DNA of 64,000 nt from an uncultured Rhizobiaceae group bacterium (GCA_938010435.1 CALLUS010000005.1:372001-436000), one strand, 5' to 3'; shown: positions 1 to 9,976, numbered from the stretch's first letter. Numbers and translations are program-made. Notes: generated from the letters alone by a model not told the origin.

Positions 1-2
1 TA

Positions 3-344
3 GAGATTGAAGTTCCAGAAGGCGAAGTCGTCGTGTCGGACGCTGCTGCCAAGCGTGTCGCCAAAATCCTGTCGACAGAACCAGATATGAACGCGCTCCG
101 CGTTTCCGTTGAAGGTGGTGGTTGTTCAGGCTTTTCATACAAGTTTGATCTCACCGCAGACAGCCAAGATGATGATCTAGTGTTGGAATCCGAAGGCGCT
201 CGTGTACTCGTTGATCCCATTTCACTCATGTATATGGGCGGCTCGGTGATCGATTTTGTGGATGATTTGATCGGACAAAGCTTCCAAATCAGAAACCCCA
301 ACGCCACAGCAAGCTGCGGCTGCGGCACAAGTTTCTCAATGTAA
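3..344 (+). CDS. erpA: Iron-sulfur cluster insertion protein ErpA (A-type carrier), 5' end cut
   Basis: A-type carrier that receives Fe-S clusters and hands them to apoproteins in the cytoplasm. The three conserved cysteines are visible: one in GGGCSGFSYKF and two in the C-terminal ASCGCGTSFSM. This pattern and the SLMYMGGSVIDF segment match alphaproteobacterial ErpA/IscA proteins. The reading frame is open to the left edge of the window (residues EIEVPEGEVV precede a GTG at 33), so the true start may lie upstream; if the GTG at 33 is used the protein is 103 residues, close to the family norm of about 105-115. It is followed by a hairpin at 377-400. Family is confident; the choice of erpA rather than iscA/sufA is by similarity to rhizobial ErpA. 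Confidence 0.88.
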   Translation, partial: EIEVPEGEVVVSDAAAKRVAKILSTEPDMNALRVSVEGGGCSGFSYKFDLTADSQDDDLVLESEGARVLVDPISLMYMGGSVIDFVDDLIGQSFQIRNPNATASCGCGTSFSM

Positions 345-376
345 CCCAAAACGCAAACATCAAGTTGAAACAAAAA

Positions 377-400
377 AGGGGCACTTCGAAAAGCGCCCCT
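377..400 (-). terminator. Intrinsic terminator of the permease gene, weakly bidirectional
   Basis: The arms AGGGGC (377-382) and GCCCCT (395-400) form a hairpin. Read on the minus strand it is followed by a run of six T (371-376 are A-rich on plus), so it terminates the permease gene ending at 426. On the plus strand the tail is only CTTGTTG, so it is a weaker stop for erpA. Confidence 0.7.
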
Positions 401-425
401 CTTGTTGAGATAATTTCTTACGAAA

Positions 426-2513
426 TTACATTTTCTTCATTGCACGTTCCCATGCAGCACGGTCAGACTTTGCCTGAGGTGCTTTACCGCCGAGAATGTC
501 AGTGGCCTGCTTCTTCCACTTTTCACTTTCAGGGCGACCGCCTGTGCCGGCTTTTTGAGCTGCTTTTTCAAGGTTAGCATCTGACATTTTGATCAAACCT
601 GACAGGTTTTTCACGCCTGCCCCTTGCAAAGACTTAGCTGTCTTTGGACCAATGCCATCTACAAATTCCAGATCATCAATCGCTGATCCGGCAAGCTTAC
701 CTTTAGCAGCAGAAGCTTTCTTCGCTGCAGGAGCCTTTTTGGCTGCAGCTTTCTTAGCCACAGCCTTTTTTGCGGGTGCCTTGGCAGCTGTCTTTTTGGG
801 CGCTGCTTTCTTCACTGTTGTCGAAGCGGATTTCGTCGCAGTCTTAGCTTTTGCCTTGACCGTTTTCGCAGCACTTCCAGCAGATGATGCCGCACTGCTT
901 CCAGCACCAGCAACAGCCGCTACTCCACCAGCAACGGCTACACCACCGCCAGAGATCAATGCTGCCGCTGAAGTGGACTGTCCAGCATGTGAAGCTGCAC
1001 TATCAACTGCATGAGCAATGCCACGTGTACCAGCGCCAGCTTGTGAACCTGCACCACCGTGTGAGTGGTCAGATGTTGAATCAAGACCAGCCATCGCAGT
1101 CGTATGATCATCATCAGATTCATCTTCTGGCAAAAGCAGGTTCAACACGATTGCAATGAACGCAGCTGGAAGCAGACCAGAAGTCAACAGAATTTTCCAA
1201 GTGCCATTCATGTGCACGAGTGCATTCGGAACCAGTTGCAGACCCAAACCAATGGAAATTGCTGTCGCAAAAATAAGCATGTTACGACGGTTCCAGTTCA
1301 CATCAGACAACATGTTAATGCCAGCTGCCGCAACCATACCGAACATCACAATCACGCCACCGCCCAAAACTTCAATTGGAACAGTTGAAATAATCGCGCC
1401 AACTTTTGGGATGAGACCACAGATAATCAGGAAAATTGCACCGATGGTGACAACACCACGGCTCATAATTCCAGTCATTGAGATCAAACCAACGTTTTGC
1501 GAAAACGAAGTGTTTGGCAAAGAACCGAAAATGCCAGCAATCGCTGTTCCCAAACCATCAGCATAAGTAGCGCCTGTGATTTCAGTATCAGTTGCTTCAC
1601 GGCCAGCACCACCTTTTGTAATACCAGATGTATCACCTACAGTTTCAATCGCTGATATAAACGCCATCAAACACATACCGATGATGATTGCCCAATCCCA
1701 TGCAAAACCAAATTTGAAAGGTGAAGGCGCAGCAAACCAAGCTGCATTGCCAACATTGCCGAATGCACGCGCAAAGTGAGCATCACCAAAGATATAGGCG
1801 TAGATGTAACCAGCAACGAGACCGATCAATATTGCTGCAACGGAGAGAAACCCCTTCGAGAAGAATTTAATCGCAAGCGTCACAATAATCACAACCAACG
1901 CAATGCTCCAGTTCCAAAGGGAACCGAATTCCATACCGGAAATGTCACCCTTAGCAGCCACGGCCTTATCAAGTGCGCCCATCGCAGGAACACCACCAGC
2001 AGCATACTGAATGCCGACCTTCACCAGTGCGAGACCAATCATCAAAACGATAAGGCCTGTCACAAGCGGTGGCAGAGCAAAGCGGATACGGCCAATGAAG
2101 AGGCCGAGAACCATGTGGAACAGACCGCCAACCAGCACACCAGTCATCAAACCAGCCATGCCAGCAACGCCAGCCCCCAGAACGGCTGGGATCATAATTG
2201 GTAGAAAGGCGAACGATGTCCCTTGAACGATCGGCAAACGAGCGCCAATCGGACCCATACCAATTGTTTGGATCAATGTAGCAACACCTGCAAACAGCAT
2301 CGCCATTTGGATCATGTAGATCATATTGCCAAAATCTGGAGAGTTTGATCCAAAACCAAACCCGGCGGCACCAGCGACAATAATCGCGGGTGTAACGTTA
2401 CTGGCAAACATCGCCAGCACATGCTGGATGCCCAGAGGAATCGCCTGTCCCAATGGTGGTGTATAATTCGGGTCGCGCAATTGTTGCGGCGTGCCCAGAG
2501 AAGAATTCGACAT
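426..2513 (-). CDS. NCS2 xanthine/uracil-type permease with C-terminal Lys/Ala linker and helix-hairpin-helix domain
   Basis: Proton-coupled nucleobase uptake in the inner membrane is the role expected of the first ~465 residues, a polytopic transporter with the NCS2 signature QNVGLISMTG; the MTG ending resembles xanthine/urate carriers more than UraA. The ATG at 2513 is chosen because AAGGGAG lies 6 bases upstream. The C-terminus is odd: after an acidic LLLPEDESDDD stretch there is a Gly/Ala-rich segment (residues 517-546), a Lys/Ala-rich histone-H1-like linker (547-612) and a helix-hairpin-helix domain (613-695, with VDGIGPKTAKSLQGAG). NCS2 proteins normally stop near 450-480 residues. The tail should be cytoplasmic; its function is unknown. 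Nothing suggests a frameshift, as the reading frame is continuous. Substrate is inferred. Confidence 0.88.
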   Translation of the reverse strand: MSNSSLGTPQQLRDPNYTPPLGQAIPLGIQHVLAMFASNVTPAIIVAGAAGFGFGSNSPDFGNMIYMIQMAMLFAGVATLIQTIGMGPIGARLPIVQGTSFAFLPIMIPAVLGAGVAGMAGLMTGVLVGGLFHMVLGLFIGRIRFALPPLVTGLIVLMIGLALVKVGIQYAAGGVPAMGALDKAVAAKGDISGMEFGSLWNWSIALVVIIVTLAIKFFSKGFLSVAAILIGLVAGYIYAYIFGDAHFARAFGNVGNAAWFAAPSPFKFGFAWDWAIIIGMCLMAFISAIETVGDTSGITKGGAGREATDTEITGATYADGLGTAIAGIFGSLPNTSFSQNVGLISMTGIMSRGVVTIGAIFLIICGLIPKVGAIISTVPIEVLGGGVIVMFGMVAAAGINMLSDVNWNRRNMLIFATAISIGLGLQLVPNALVHMNGTWKILLTSGLLPAAFIAIVLNLLLPEDESDDDHTTAMAGLDSTSDHSHGGAGSQAGAGTRGIAHAVDSAASHAGQSTSAAALISGGGVAVAGGVAAVAGAGSSAASSAGSAAKTVKAKAKTATKSASTTVKKAAPKKTAAKAPAKKAVAKKAAAKKAPAAKKASAAKGKLAGSAIDDLEFVDGIGPKTAKSLQGAGVKNLSGLIKMSDANLEKAAQKAGTGGRPESEKWKKQATDILGGKAPQAKSDRAAWERAMKKM

Positions 2514-2712
2514 GATAGCTCCCTTGCATGTCTCCAAAGAAAGCCGAAATCATTTCCAGCCTTATAAACGCTGTGCTTATGCAACAAAAAACGTCCAGAC
2601 ACAAAGCCGCCACAATTCTATTCGCTCAGCATGTGGACAACCTTTCTTTCGCTCGTGGCATTGTCGTTCAGGTCAGATAGTTTAGTTCCATGCGTAAATC
2701 GGATGTCTCGTC

Positions 2713-3498
2713 GTGAAAATTGCAAGCTGGAACATAAATGGCATCAAAGCCCGTCACGACGTGCTAATCGAATGGTTGAAACAATCGTCCCCTGACATTG
2801 CGTGCCTGCAAGAAATTAAATCCGTCGACGAAGCTTTTCCCGCCAGCGAGATTGAAGCGCTCGGCTATAATGTGGAAACCCACGGCCAAAAGGGATTCAA
2901 CGGCGTTGCTATTCTTTCCCGCCTCCCCTTTGATGAAGTCAACCGACGTCTTCCTGGTGATAATGAAGATGAAATGGCCCGTTTCATTGAAGGCGTATTC
3001 ACGGTTGGCGAAAAAGCGCTACGTGTTGTTTCCTTGTATCTCCCAAACGGCAATCCGGTCGATGACCCGCGTAAGTTTGATTACAAATTAAAATGGATGG
3101 ATCGCTTGCACAAATGGTCCAGCGAACGACTTCTATTGGAAGAACCTCTCATTCTGGCGGGTGACTACAATGTGATTCCCCAACCAGAAGACTGCTGGAA
3201 CCCGAAAATTTGGGAAGGTGACGCACTGTTTCGCGAAGAAACCCGTTCCCGGTTTGAAGCCTTGAAAAACCTTGGCTTCACGGAAGCATTGCGCTCTTCC
3301 AACAAGAACGCAGGCATTTACACATTCTGGGACTATCAAGCTGGCGCTTGGCCAAAAAACCACGGCATTCGCATCGATCACCTTCTTCTATCAGCAGAAG
3401 CCGCTGACATGATGGTGGGTTGCGAAGTGGATAAATACGTGCGCGATTGGGAAAAGCCATCCGACCATGTTCCGATTTGGACAGAAATCTCAGTATAG
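2713..3498 (+). CDS. xthA: Exodeoxyribonuclease III
   Basis: Apurinic/apyrimidinic endonuclease and 3'-5' exonuclease of base excision repair. The exonuclease-endonuclease-phosphatase fold is clear: N-terminal KIASWNINGIKAR, LQEIK with the metal-binding Glu, ILAGDYNVIPQPED, and the C-terminal SDHVP with the catalytic His. At 261 residues it has normal ExoIII length. The start is a GTG giving the usual MKIASWN N-terminus. It is read divergently from the permease gene, with about 200 bases between the two start codons. Confidence 0.95.
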   Translation: MKIASWNINGIKARHDVLIEWLKQSSPDIACLQEIKSVDEAFPASEIEALGYNVETHGQKGFNGVAILSRLPFDEVNRRLPGDNEDEMARFIEGVFTVGEKALRVVSLYLPNGNPVDDPRKFDYKLKWMDRLHKWSSERLLLEEPLILAGDYNVIPQPEDCWNPKIWEGDALFREETRSRFEALKNLGFTEALRSSNKNAGIYTFWDYQAGAWPKNHGIRIDHLLLSAEAADMMVGCEVDKYVRDWEKPSDHVPIWTEISV

Positions 3499-3716
3499 TT
3501 TCCCACCTAACGATAGGTCACATGGCCTGATTGAAGTGACTAAATTGCGGTCGCCCCCTCCGAATTGTGGCGCTACAGAAAAATACAGCTCAATTAACAA
3601 TTCACTGCGTAATTATGTTTGAGCGGGTCGAACAAATTCTGTCCACCTCCTCCTGAAATAGTCTTCGGCGAACCGACACATCCTTGTCGCGTCCTTGAAA
3701 TGCAGGAGAAATTCTA

Positions 3717-4442
3717 ATGCTCAAGAGAACCACGCTATTTGCAGGCACATGCGCCTTATTTATCGGCGCATCATTCTACCCTGCTGGTGCGGCAGATGCC
3801 GTCATCGAAGAAGATCCAGCCCCGCCTGAACCCGTCGTTGAAGCACCGGTTTCAGACCAAAACTGGTATATTGCGGCCCGCATCGGAGCTGCTTTTGCAG
3901 AAGACACAGAGTTCAGCACTTTGGGCACCAGCGTCGACACCGAATTCGACCCGGGTTACAATCTGGCGCTCGCTGTTGGTTACACATTTAAAACAGACTC
4001 GCCAATTTCGTTCCGTACTGAAGCAGAGCTTGGCTACATGGTTTTAGATGCGGATCAACATCAGGTTGCAGGTCTGGGTACGTTTTCAGGCGGAGCTGCT
4101 GATGGTGAAGCGTCCGCAGTTGTTGGCCTTGCCAATGCTTATGTAGATTACGAACTTGGCACATTCACTCCTTTTGTCAGTGCCGGTATCGGTTACGCCA
4201 ATCTTGAACTCGATAATTTTGGCACCACACCAACAGGACAAGTTCTGGACACTGATGGCGATGGCGTTGCTTGGCAGATTGGTGTGGGTACAGCCTATGC
4301 GGTTTCTGACACACTCAACATAGATCTCAACTACCGTTATTCAGGGATAGAAGATGTCGGTGTCACCGCCAATGACGGCACTTCATCCGATCTCGACTTC
4401 CGCAATCACCAAGTCACAATCGGAATTCGAAAAGCATTCTAA
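3717..4442 (+). CDS. Outer membrane beta-barrel protein (Omp25/opacity-like)
   Basis: Predicted outer membrane barrel of 241 residues. It has a signal peptide (hydrophobic core at residues 7-22, likely cleavage after AGA) and a short Pro/Glu-rich spacer, then alternating beta strands such as NWYIAARIGAAF and TPFVSAGIGYANLEL, ending in the terminal strand HQVTIGIRKAF with the C-terminal Phe typical of outer membrane proteins. This layout is that of small 8-stranded porin-like proteins common in rhizobia and Brucella. AGGAGA precedes the ATG at good spacing. Single gene with its own bidirectional terminator. Exact function unknown. Confidence 0.82.
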   Translation: MLKRTTLFAGTCALFIGASFYPAGAADAVIEEDPAPPEPVVEAPVSDQNWYIAARIGAAFAEDTEFSTLGTSVDTEFDPGYNLALAVGYTFKTDSPISFRTEAELGYMVLDADQHQVAGLGTFSGGAADGEASAVVGLANAYVDYELGTFTPFVSAGIGYANLELDNFGTTPTGQVLDTDGDGVAWQIGVGTAYAVSDTLNIDLNYRYSGIEDVGVTANDGTSSDLDFRNHQVTIGIRKAF

Positions 4443-4465
4443 AACGGGAGTTCCGTACAAAAAAT

Positions 4466-4501
4466 AAAAGAGGGCGAACCAATATGGTTTGCCCTCTTTT
4501 T
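4466..4501. terminator. Bidirectional intrinsic terminator
   Basis: A 15-bp stem (4466-4480 with 4486-4500, one G-T pair) closes a five-base AATAT loop, with A-rich and T-rich flanks on the two sides. It sits between two convergent genes, the outer membrane protein and exoR, and can stop transcription from both. Confidence 0.88.
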
Positions 4502-4523
4502 GTCGTCTCATCAAATTATCAAA

Positions 4524-5408
4524 CTATTCTGAAACTTGAACAGCTTCAGAATTAAGTTGTTGAGGTCCAAAACCAAATGCGCGTGTTGGAGACTTCAACC
4601 GCTTTGCCAGCCGGTTGAACAACTTTTCAGCAGCATTGCGTTCTTCATTTGTGGCTTCAGAAAATGCTTCTTTGCGAGCTTTTAGAATCCGACTTTCATC
4701 ACCAGTCAATGCAGATCCGGCTGCGGCGCGGGTGAGATAAACCAAACCGCGTACGGGTTTGCGACGAATACCCTCGCCATAGAACAACATCTCACCCAGT
4801 TCGGCTTGGGCATCAGGATGACCTTTTTTCGCAGCCAACCCCAACCACCGCGCAGCGCTGCGCGGTTGCTTCACGCCCAATTTTCCGTGACGATACAAAT
4901 GGCCGAGTTGATATTGCGCAACGGGATCGTGATACAGTGCGGCAGCGCGATAGAAATGGTCTTCAGCACGACGCGGGTTAGCTTTGACTGGCGTACCCTT
5001 GATACCCTTCAAAGAATACAAACCGAGCGACACCACAGCATGAGACACAAGTCCGCGTTGGCCACGTCGTGGCGCATGGTCCATAAACTGAGCAGCTATT
5101 TTAGAATACAATTTGTAAGCGGCATAATGATTGCGCTCAACGCCTCTACCAGTTTGCAGCATGTGCGCCAACTTCCACTGAGATGCCAAGTCGTTCATTT
5201 CGGCGCCATAGCGAAATGCTCCAAGCGCATCTTCCATATTGCCTTGCTTCCAAGCCCTAAACCCGAAACGAAAAACGCTCCGCGGTTTTTCGTCAGGCTT
5301 AAACACTTTTTCCGGATCAAAAGCATGCGACACCGTTCCAGCACCAAGCAATGTGCTCAGCGCCAGCGCGGCAATCACAAGTTTTGAAGTCCGGTTAAGT
5401 ATCGGCAT
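4524..5408 (-). CDS. exoR: ExoR-like periplasmic Sel1-repeat regulator
   Basis: Secreted Sel1-repeat protein of 294 residues. The signal peptide spans about residues 1-29 (ends near SHA), and Sel1/TPR-like repeats follow ([51 protein letters not shown]). Length, the [11 protein letters not shown] start of the mature part and repeat order resemble rhizobial ExoR, which in Sinorhizobium binds the sensor ChvG/ExoS in the periplasm and represses exopolysaccharide and promotes motility. Its start overlaps the 3' end of ilvD by 14 bases, with GGAAAG lying inside ilvD. The ExoR assignment is by recalled similarity; a general Sel1 protein remains possible. Confidence 0.75.
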   Translation of the reverse strand: MPILNRTSKLVIAALALSTLLGAGTVSHAFDPEKVFKPDEKPRSVFRFGFRAWKQGNMEDALGAFRYGAEMNDLASQWKLAHMLQTGRGVERNHYAAYKLYSKIAAQFMDHAPRRGQRGLVSHAVVSLGLYSLKGIKGTPVKANPRRAEDHFYRAAALYHDPVAQYQLGHLYRHGKLGVKQPRSAARWLGLAAKKGHPDAQAELGEMLFYGEGIRRKPVRGLVYLTRAAAGSALTGDESRILKARKEAFSEATNEERNAAEKLFNRLAKRLKSPTRAFGFGPQQLNSEAVQVSE

Positions 5409-7119
5409 AAACGTGTTTTTCTTTCCAGCCGCCCGGGTGGGTCACGGCGCCATCACGCGCATTGCCAACCGTTTGTGCAAATTTCCAGATCACGCCGGAC
5501 GCATAATCCGTTTCGCGTGGTTTCCATTCCTTGCGGCGTGATTCTAACTCATCATCAGTCAGTTTCACGTTCATTGTTCCATCGACTGCATCGAGCTCAA
5601 TGATATCGCCGTCTTGCAGCAATCCAATTGGTCCGCCAACAGCAGCTTCCGGCCCAACGTGACCGATACAGAATCCGCGTGTCGCACCGGAGAAACGACC
5701 ATCAGTAATCAGTGCTACTTTGTCGCCCATGCCCTGCCCGTAAAGAGCTGCCGTTGTGGCCAACATTTCACGCATTCCAGGGCCGCCTTTTGGACCTTCA
5801 TAACGAATGACGAGGACTTCGCCTTCCTTGTATTCTTTATTGCTCACCGCTTCGAACGCGAGTTCCTCACTGTCAAAGCAACGCGCAGGTCCGGTAAATG
5901 TCTGCGTTTCCATCCCAGCGACTTTCACAATCGCGCCTTCAGGAGCCAAGTTGCCTTTCAAGCCAACAACACCACCTGTTTTCGTGATCGGGTTCGATAC
6001 GGGATAAACAACATCCTGATCATCGTTCCATTTCACATAGTCCATGTTTTCGGCAATTGTACGGCCAGTTACCGTCATGCATTCACCATGCAAGAAACCA
6101 CCATCCAACAATGTTTTCATTAAGAGCGGAATACCGCCTACTTCAAACATGTCCTTGGCAACATATTTCCCGCCGGGCTTCAAATCGGCTATATAAGGTG
6201 TGCGTTTGAAAATCTCGGCTACATCGAACAAATCGAACTTGATACCAATCTCGTTCGCGATTGCAGGCAGATGAAGTGCGGCATTGGTTGAACCGCCGGA
6301 AGCCGCAACAACTGTCGCCGCATTTTCCAGAGCTTTCAAAGTCACGATGTCCCGTGGACGAATATTTTTTTCAATAAGCTCCATCACCTTTTCACCAGCT
6401 GTGTAGCAAAAGCGATCACGAATTTCATAAGGTGCGGGTGCGCCAGCTGAATATGGTAGAGCCAAACCGATTGCCTCGGACACAGTTGCCATTGTGTTAG
6501 CTGTGAATTGAGCACCACATGCACCAGCTGATGGACAAGCCACCTGCTCCAACTCGTGCAATTCATCGTCAGACATATTGCCAACCGAATGCTGGCCAAC
6601 AGCTTCGAACACGTCTTGAACAGTAACAGGGCGACCGCGATGATTGCCTGGAAGAATAGACCCACCATAGATAAAGACAGATGGTACGTTCAAACGCACC
6701 ATAGACATCATCATCCCTGGAAGAGATTTATCACAACCGGCAAGGCCAACGAGTGCATCATAACAATGACCGCGCATGGTCAGCTCTACGGTGTCCGCAA
6801 TCACATCGCGAGACACCAATGAAGCTTTCATGCCTTGGTGGCCCATGGCGATACCGTCAGTCACAGTGATCGTGGTGAATTCACGCGGCGTCCCTTTTGC
6901 AGCAGAAACACCTTTTTTAACGCTCTGCGCTTGGCGCATGAGCGAAATATTACACGGAGCAGCTTCGTTCCAGCAAGTTGCAACACCAACCAACGGTTGG
7001 TTGATCTGCTCTTCCGTCAAACCCATCGCATACAAATACGATCTATGCGGAGCGCGTTGCGGCCCTTTCGTCACATGACGGCTGGGCAAATTGCTCTTGT
7101 CTGAAATTTTGTCGCTCAT
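5395..7119 (-). CDS. ilvD: Dihydroxy-acid dehydratase
   Basis: Fe-S dehydratase that converts dihydroxy acids to 2-keto acids in isoleucine, valine and pantothenate synthesis. Cluster cysteines are visible in [20 protein letters not shown] and [16 protein letters not shown]; the C-terminal [19 protein letters not shown] is the usual substrate-site motif. With 574 residues it belongs to the shorter IlvD group. The ATG at 7119 is used because AAGGAT sits about 9 bases upstream; upstream residues do not belong to the family. It is the first gene of a two-gene run with exoR. Confidence 0.95.
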   Translation of the reverse strand: MSDKISDKSNLPSRHVTKGPQRAPHRSYLYAMGLTEEQINQPLVGVATCWNEAAPCNISLMRQAQSVKKGVSAAKGTPREFTTITVTDGIAMGHQGMKASLVSRDVIADTVELTMRGHCYDALVGLAGCDKSLPGMMMSMVRLNVPSVFIYGGSILPGNHRGRPVTVQDVFEAVGQHSVGNMSDDELHELEQVACPSAGACGAQFTANTMATVSEAIGLALPYSAGAPAPYEIRDRFCYTAGEKVMELIEKNIRPRDIVTLKALENAATVVAASGGSTNAALHLPAIANEIGIKFDLFDVAEIFKRTPYIADLKPGGKYVAKDMFEVGGIPLLMKTLLDGGFLHGECMTVTGRTIAENMDYVKWNDDQDVVYPVSNPITKTGGVVGLKGNLAPEGAIVKVAGMETQTFTGPARCFDSEELAFEAVSNKEYKEGEVLVIRYEGPKGGPGMREMLATTAALYGQGMGDKVALITDGRFSGATRGFCIGHVGPEAAVGGPIGLLQDGDIIELDAVDGTMNVKLTDDELESRRKEWKPRETDYASGVIWKFAQTVGNARDGAVTHPGGWKEKHVYADT

Positions 7120-7492
7120 GCGTAGAATATCCTTACTCGGTCTGTTGTTTGCGAAAGCAGACCGCAATCAAACCAACCAAACCCGCTCTGCGCGTGATTT
7201 GTGGTTGAAAAACGGCAATTCTGCCCTGAATTTGTATAGACGATTAGTTCTTAAACGTATGTTGCAGAATAGACACAAAACGTGACTTTAAAGGCGGTCT
7301 CGACAGTTCAATGCTCTTAAAAGATACCGAAAACCGAATTTCACCAACTACGAGTTCGGGAAACGACGATGCCCAATCGATCATAAGACAGTTTTCGTAT
7401 CAACGATCTCGTGATCAAGATGTGAAAACCCTTTGTGCAAAACTAACGTATCTTTGGTGTCAAATAACGACACACCTTCAAAGGATGTAATC
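7120..7492. other. Gene-free divergent spacer
   Basis: 373 bases between ilvD (minus) and a small secreted protein gene (plus). No convincing gene, RNA or terminator seen; it should hold the promoters of both transcripts, but no clear -35/-10 pair or attenuator leader could be singled out. Confidence 0.5.
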
Positions 7493-7762
7493 ATGATAAG
7501 TAAAGTCCTCATCACAACAGTTGCAATCACAGTAGCGGCAACGATACCTAGTTTCGCCGACAACGCTCGGGGCGAACGAGAACTCAGAAAAGTCTTGAAA
7601 ACTCATAACTTTACGGGCGCACGTATAAGCCCGCGAATTCGTGAAGCTGCTGGAGATCGTTCAATGGCTGTTTTCGACAATCGTGTTGGCATTTGGGAAC
7701 CTGCCCAATGTTCGTTCATCACCTATCGTGGCAAAAAAGCGATGGTGTGTGATTCACTCTAA
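7493..7762 (+). CDS. Small secreted protein, tandem paralogue 1
   Basis: 89-residue exported protein of unknown function. A signal peptide covers residues 1-22 (MISKVLITTVAITVAATIPS then FA). The mature part has a basic stretch, then ISPRIREAAG, AVFDNRVG and the C-terminal block QCSFITYRGKKAMVCDSL with two cysteines that could form a disulfide. The ATG at 7493 is chosen for AAAGGAT upstream and the clean signal peptide. The next gene downstream is a paralogue sharing the same three blocks, so a local duplication is likely. No family name recognised. Confidence 0.75.
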   Translation: MISKVLITTVAITVAATIPSFADNARGERELRKVLKTHNFTGARISPRIREAAGDRSMAVFDNRVGIWEPAQCSFITYRGKKAMVCDSL

Positions 7763-7939
7763 TAGCGAACTCATTTTTTGGATCGCAAATTTTCATAAAT
7801 AGCAGCCCTTATACAAAACTCTCAGAAAGTGTGCGTTTTATCACCACGACAGTTTCACGAACACGAGAGAACACAAGCAATTCGAATTTATGCTCCCATA
7901 TCAACCTAGTCAGGCAAACACTTCTTAAAGGAAAATAAG

Positions 7940-8224
7940 ATGACATCGAAATTATTGATCGCTACATCGGCTCTTGCAATCGCACTGTCTTCATCGAGCG
8001 TGACGGTGGCCTCAGCAGAAAAACGTCATGACCGCAGCTCTTCAACCTATGCACAAAAAGAGCTGAAACGTATCCAAAAACCACATTTTAAATTGGGCAA
8101 ACCTATTTCGCCTGGAGTACGTCGTGCTGCTGGGGCCAAGGCAGTGTTCGACCACCGTTCGGGCGGCGTGAACCGCTGTTCTTACATCACCTATCGCGGA
8201 GAGCGCGCAATCGTCTGCGACTAG
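7940..8224 (+). CDS. Small secreted protein, tandem paralogue 2
   Basis: 94-residue exported protein, a paralogue of the gene ending at 7762. The signal peptide ends near VASA. Shared blocks are ISPGVRRAAG, AVFDHRSG and RCSYITYRGERAIVCD, again with two cysteines spaced identically. The mature protein is strongly basic. AAAGGAAAA lies just upstream of the ATG. The two genes are separated by 177 bases, and a strong hairpin follows this one. Function unknown; a periplasmic location is inferred from the signal peptide. Confidence 0.78.
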   Translation: MTSKLLIATSALAIALSSSSVTVASAEKRHDRSSSTYAQKELKRIQKPHFKLGKPISPGVRRAAGAKAVFDHRSGGVNRCSYITYRGERAIVCD

Positions 8225-8249
8225 CCCTTCTAATCTAAACTCCAACAAA

Positions 8250-8279
8250 AAAGGGCTGCGGAATTCACCGCAGCCCTTT
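8250..8279. terminator. Bidirectional intrinsic terminator
   Basis: A 12-bp perfect stem AAAGGGCTGCGG / CCGCAGCCCTTT (8250-8261 with 8268-8279) closes a six-base loop between the convergent secreted protein gene and tig. T-rich on both outward sides. Confidence 0.9.
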
Positions 8280-8307
8280 CTTATTTTTAGGTTCAAAACC
8301 AACCAGT

Positions 8308-9654
8308 TTAGACTGGAAGCTCATCCTCTTTCATGAGTTCTTCTTTAGTCACGACTTTGTCTTTAACAGTTGCCTTCTCAAGAATATGGTCAACCACTTT
8401 CTCTTCAAACAACGGAGCACGCAGTCCACCAATTGCATCGGGGTTCTTACGGAAGAAATCATAAACTTCCTGCTCTTGACCCGGATACTGACGCACTTGT
8501 TCCATCAAAGCAGTTTGCAGTTCGCTCTCGCTCACTTCCACTTTCGCGTCTTCACCGATTTCAGCCAAAACCAGACCCAAACGAACGCGGCGCTTGGCCA
8601 ATTTCATGTAGTCTTCTTTGGCTTTGTCTTCAGTTGTGTCTTCGTCTTCAAAAGATTTACCAGCTTGCTCTAGATCACCAGTGATTTGCGTCCAGATGTT
8701 GTTGAACTCCTGTTCAACCATGCCTTCCGGCAAATCGAATTGATGTTGCTCGTCTAACTGATCAAGCAATTGACGTTTTACTTTTTGGCGTGTGTGGGAA
8801 CCGTATTGGCTTTCCACCTGACCTTTAACAACCTCTTTCAATTTGTCGAGGTTCTCGAGACCAAGGCCTTCAGCCAGTTTGTCATCAATCGCAACTTTCC
8901 CTGGCTTACCAACTTCATGAACAGTCACTTCGAACACAGCGTCTTTGCCAGCAAGGTGCTCAGCACTGTATTCTTCAGGGAACTTCACTTTAACTTCTAA
9001 TTCATCGCCAGCTTTTTGACCGATCAACTGTTCTTCAAATCCTGGAATGAATGTGTTTGAGCCAAGAACAAGCTTAGCGCCTTGGTCTGCACCACCATCA
9101 AATGGCTCGCCATCAATCTTGCCAAGATAATCCATCGTGATCTGATCTTTGTCGGCAGCTTTGCCTTTTTTGGTCTCGTATGTGTTGTTGCTCTCAGCAA
9201 TGCGTTCGATTTGCTCGTTAATTTCATCATCAGAGACATCAACGATCGGACGTTCAATTTTAAGCTTCTTGAAATCTGCAACTTCAAACGGCGGGATTAC
9301 TTCGTAAGAAATCTTGAACTCGAAGTCCTGCTGACCATCGATAATTTTTTCAGCTTCAGCTTCGTCTTCCGTCATAGAAATACTTGGCTGTTGAGCCGCT
9401 TTTTCTTTGCGCTCTGCCAAAACAGCTTTTGTGTGTTCGTCGATCAATTCATTGACCAACTCACCCATGACAGATTTGCCATACATTTTCGACACGTGAG
9501 ACATCGGCACTTTACCGGGGCGGAAGCCGTTAATCTTCACTTTGTCTTTCAAATCGACAAGACGCTCATCACGTTTTGCTGTCATATCAGCGCTTGGAAT
9601 CGTTACTGTAATTTCGCGCTTCAAGCCTTCGTTAAGCGTCTCGGTTACCTTCAT
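8308..9654 (-). CDS. tig: Trigger factor
   Basis: Ribosome-bound chaperone and peptidyl-prolyl isomerase acting on nascent chains. The N-terminal ribosome-binding loop GFRPGKVP is present at about residues 44-51; the FKBP-type isomerase domain follows ([19 protein letters not shown] through [20 protein letters not shown]), then the helical C-terminal chaperone arms. At 448 residues it is of normal length, slightly longer acidic tail than E. coli. Single gene; convergent partner is the small secreted gene pair. No clp genes follow within the window. Confidence 0.96.
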   Translation of the reverse strand: MKVTETLNEGLKREITVTIPSADMTAKRDERLVDLKDKVKINGFRPGKVPMSHVSKMYGKSVMGELVNELIDEHTKAVLAERKEKAAQQPSISMTEDEAEAEKIIDGQQDFEFKISYEVIPPFEVADFKKLKIERPIVDVSDDEINEQIERIAESNNTYETKKGKAADKDQITMDYLGKIDGEPFDGGADQGAKLVLGSNTFIPGFEEQLIGQKAGDELEVKVKFPEEYSAEHLAGKDAVFEVTVHEVGKPGKVAIDDKLAEGLGLENLDKLKEVVKGQVESQYGSHTRQKVKRQLLDQLDEQHQFDLPEGMVEQEFNNIWTQITGDLEQAGKSFEDEDTTEDKAKEDYMKLAKRRVRLGLVLAEIGEDAKVEVSESELQTALMEQVRQYPGQEQEVYDFFRKNPDAIGGLRAPLFEEKVVDHILEKATVKDKVVTKEELMKEDELPV

Positions 9655-9976
9655 AGGTCAGTCCTCGTATTAGTCGAACGCGGCTTGTTCCGGTGTGCAC
9701 CGAACCCAAGGCCGCAGAGTTGTCGCAATGGTGCGGAATGGAAGCGTCAAGGTTGATATGACAAACGGGCACACGCCCACCGCCAGTAAACCCGACAACG
9801 TTGGCGCGTCATTAGCAAATCAATGTGTTGGGGGCAATGGGGAAAGCGCGTGTTTGACAATCACATTGTGCCAGAAAAGCCAGCTGCAGATCCAAGTGCC
9901 TGCCCATTGATAAGTGTTCCCCCGAAAGCACGACAAGAAGCTTCACTCAATATAGTCCAAACCTGTTGATTTAACC
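9655..9976. other. Gene-free divergent spacer
   Basis: 322 bases between tig (minus) and the 2OG-Fe(II)-type gene (plus). No convincing coding frame. The short dyad CGGTGTGCACCG near 9691 is the only symmetric element noticed; its meaning is unknown. Presumably promoters for both flanking genes. Confidence 0.45.

Noticed and set aside
589-1014. Ala-rich plus-strand frame opposite the Lys/Ala linker
   Set aside because: A mirror image of the low-complexity Lys/Ala codons on minus; no ribosome site or family.
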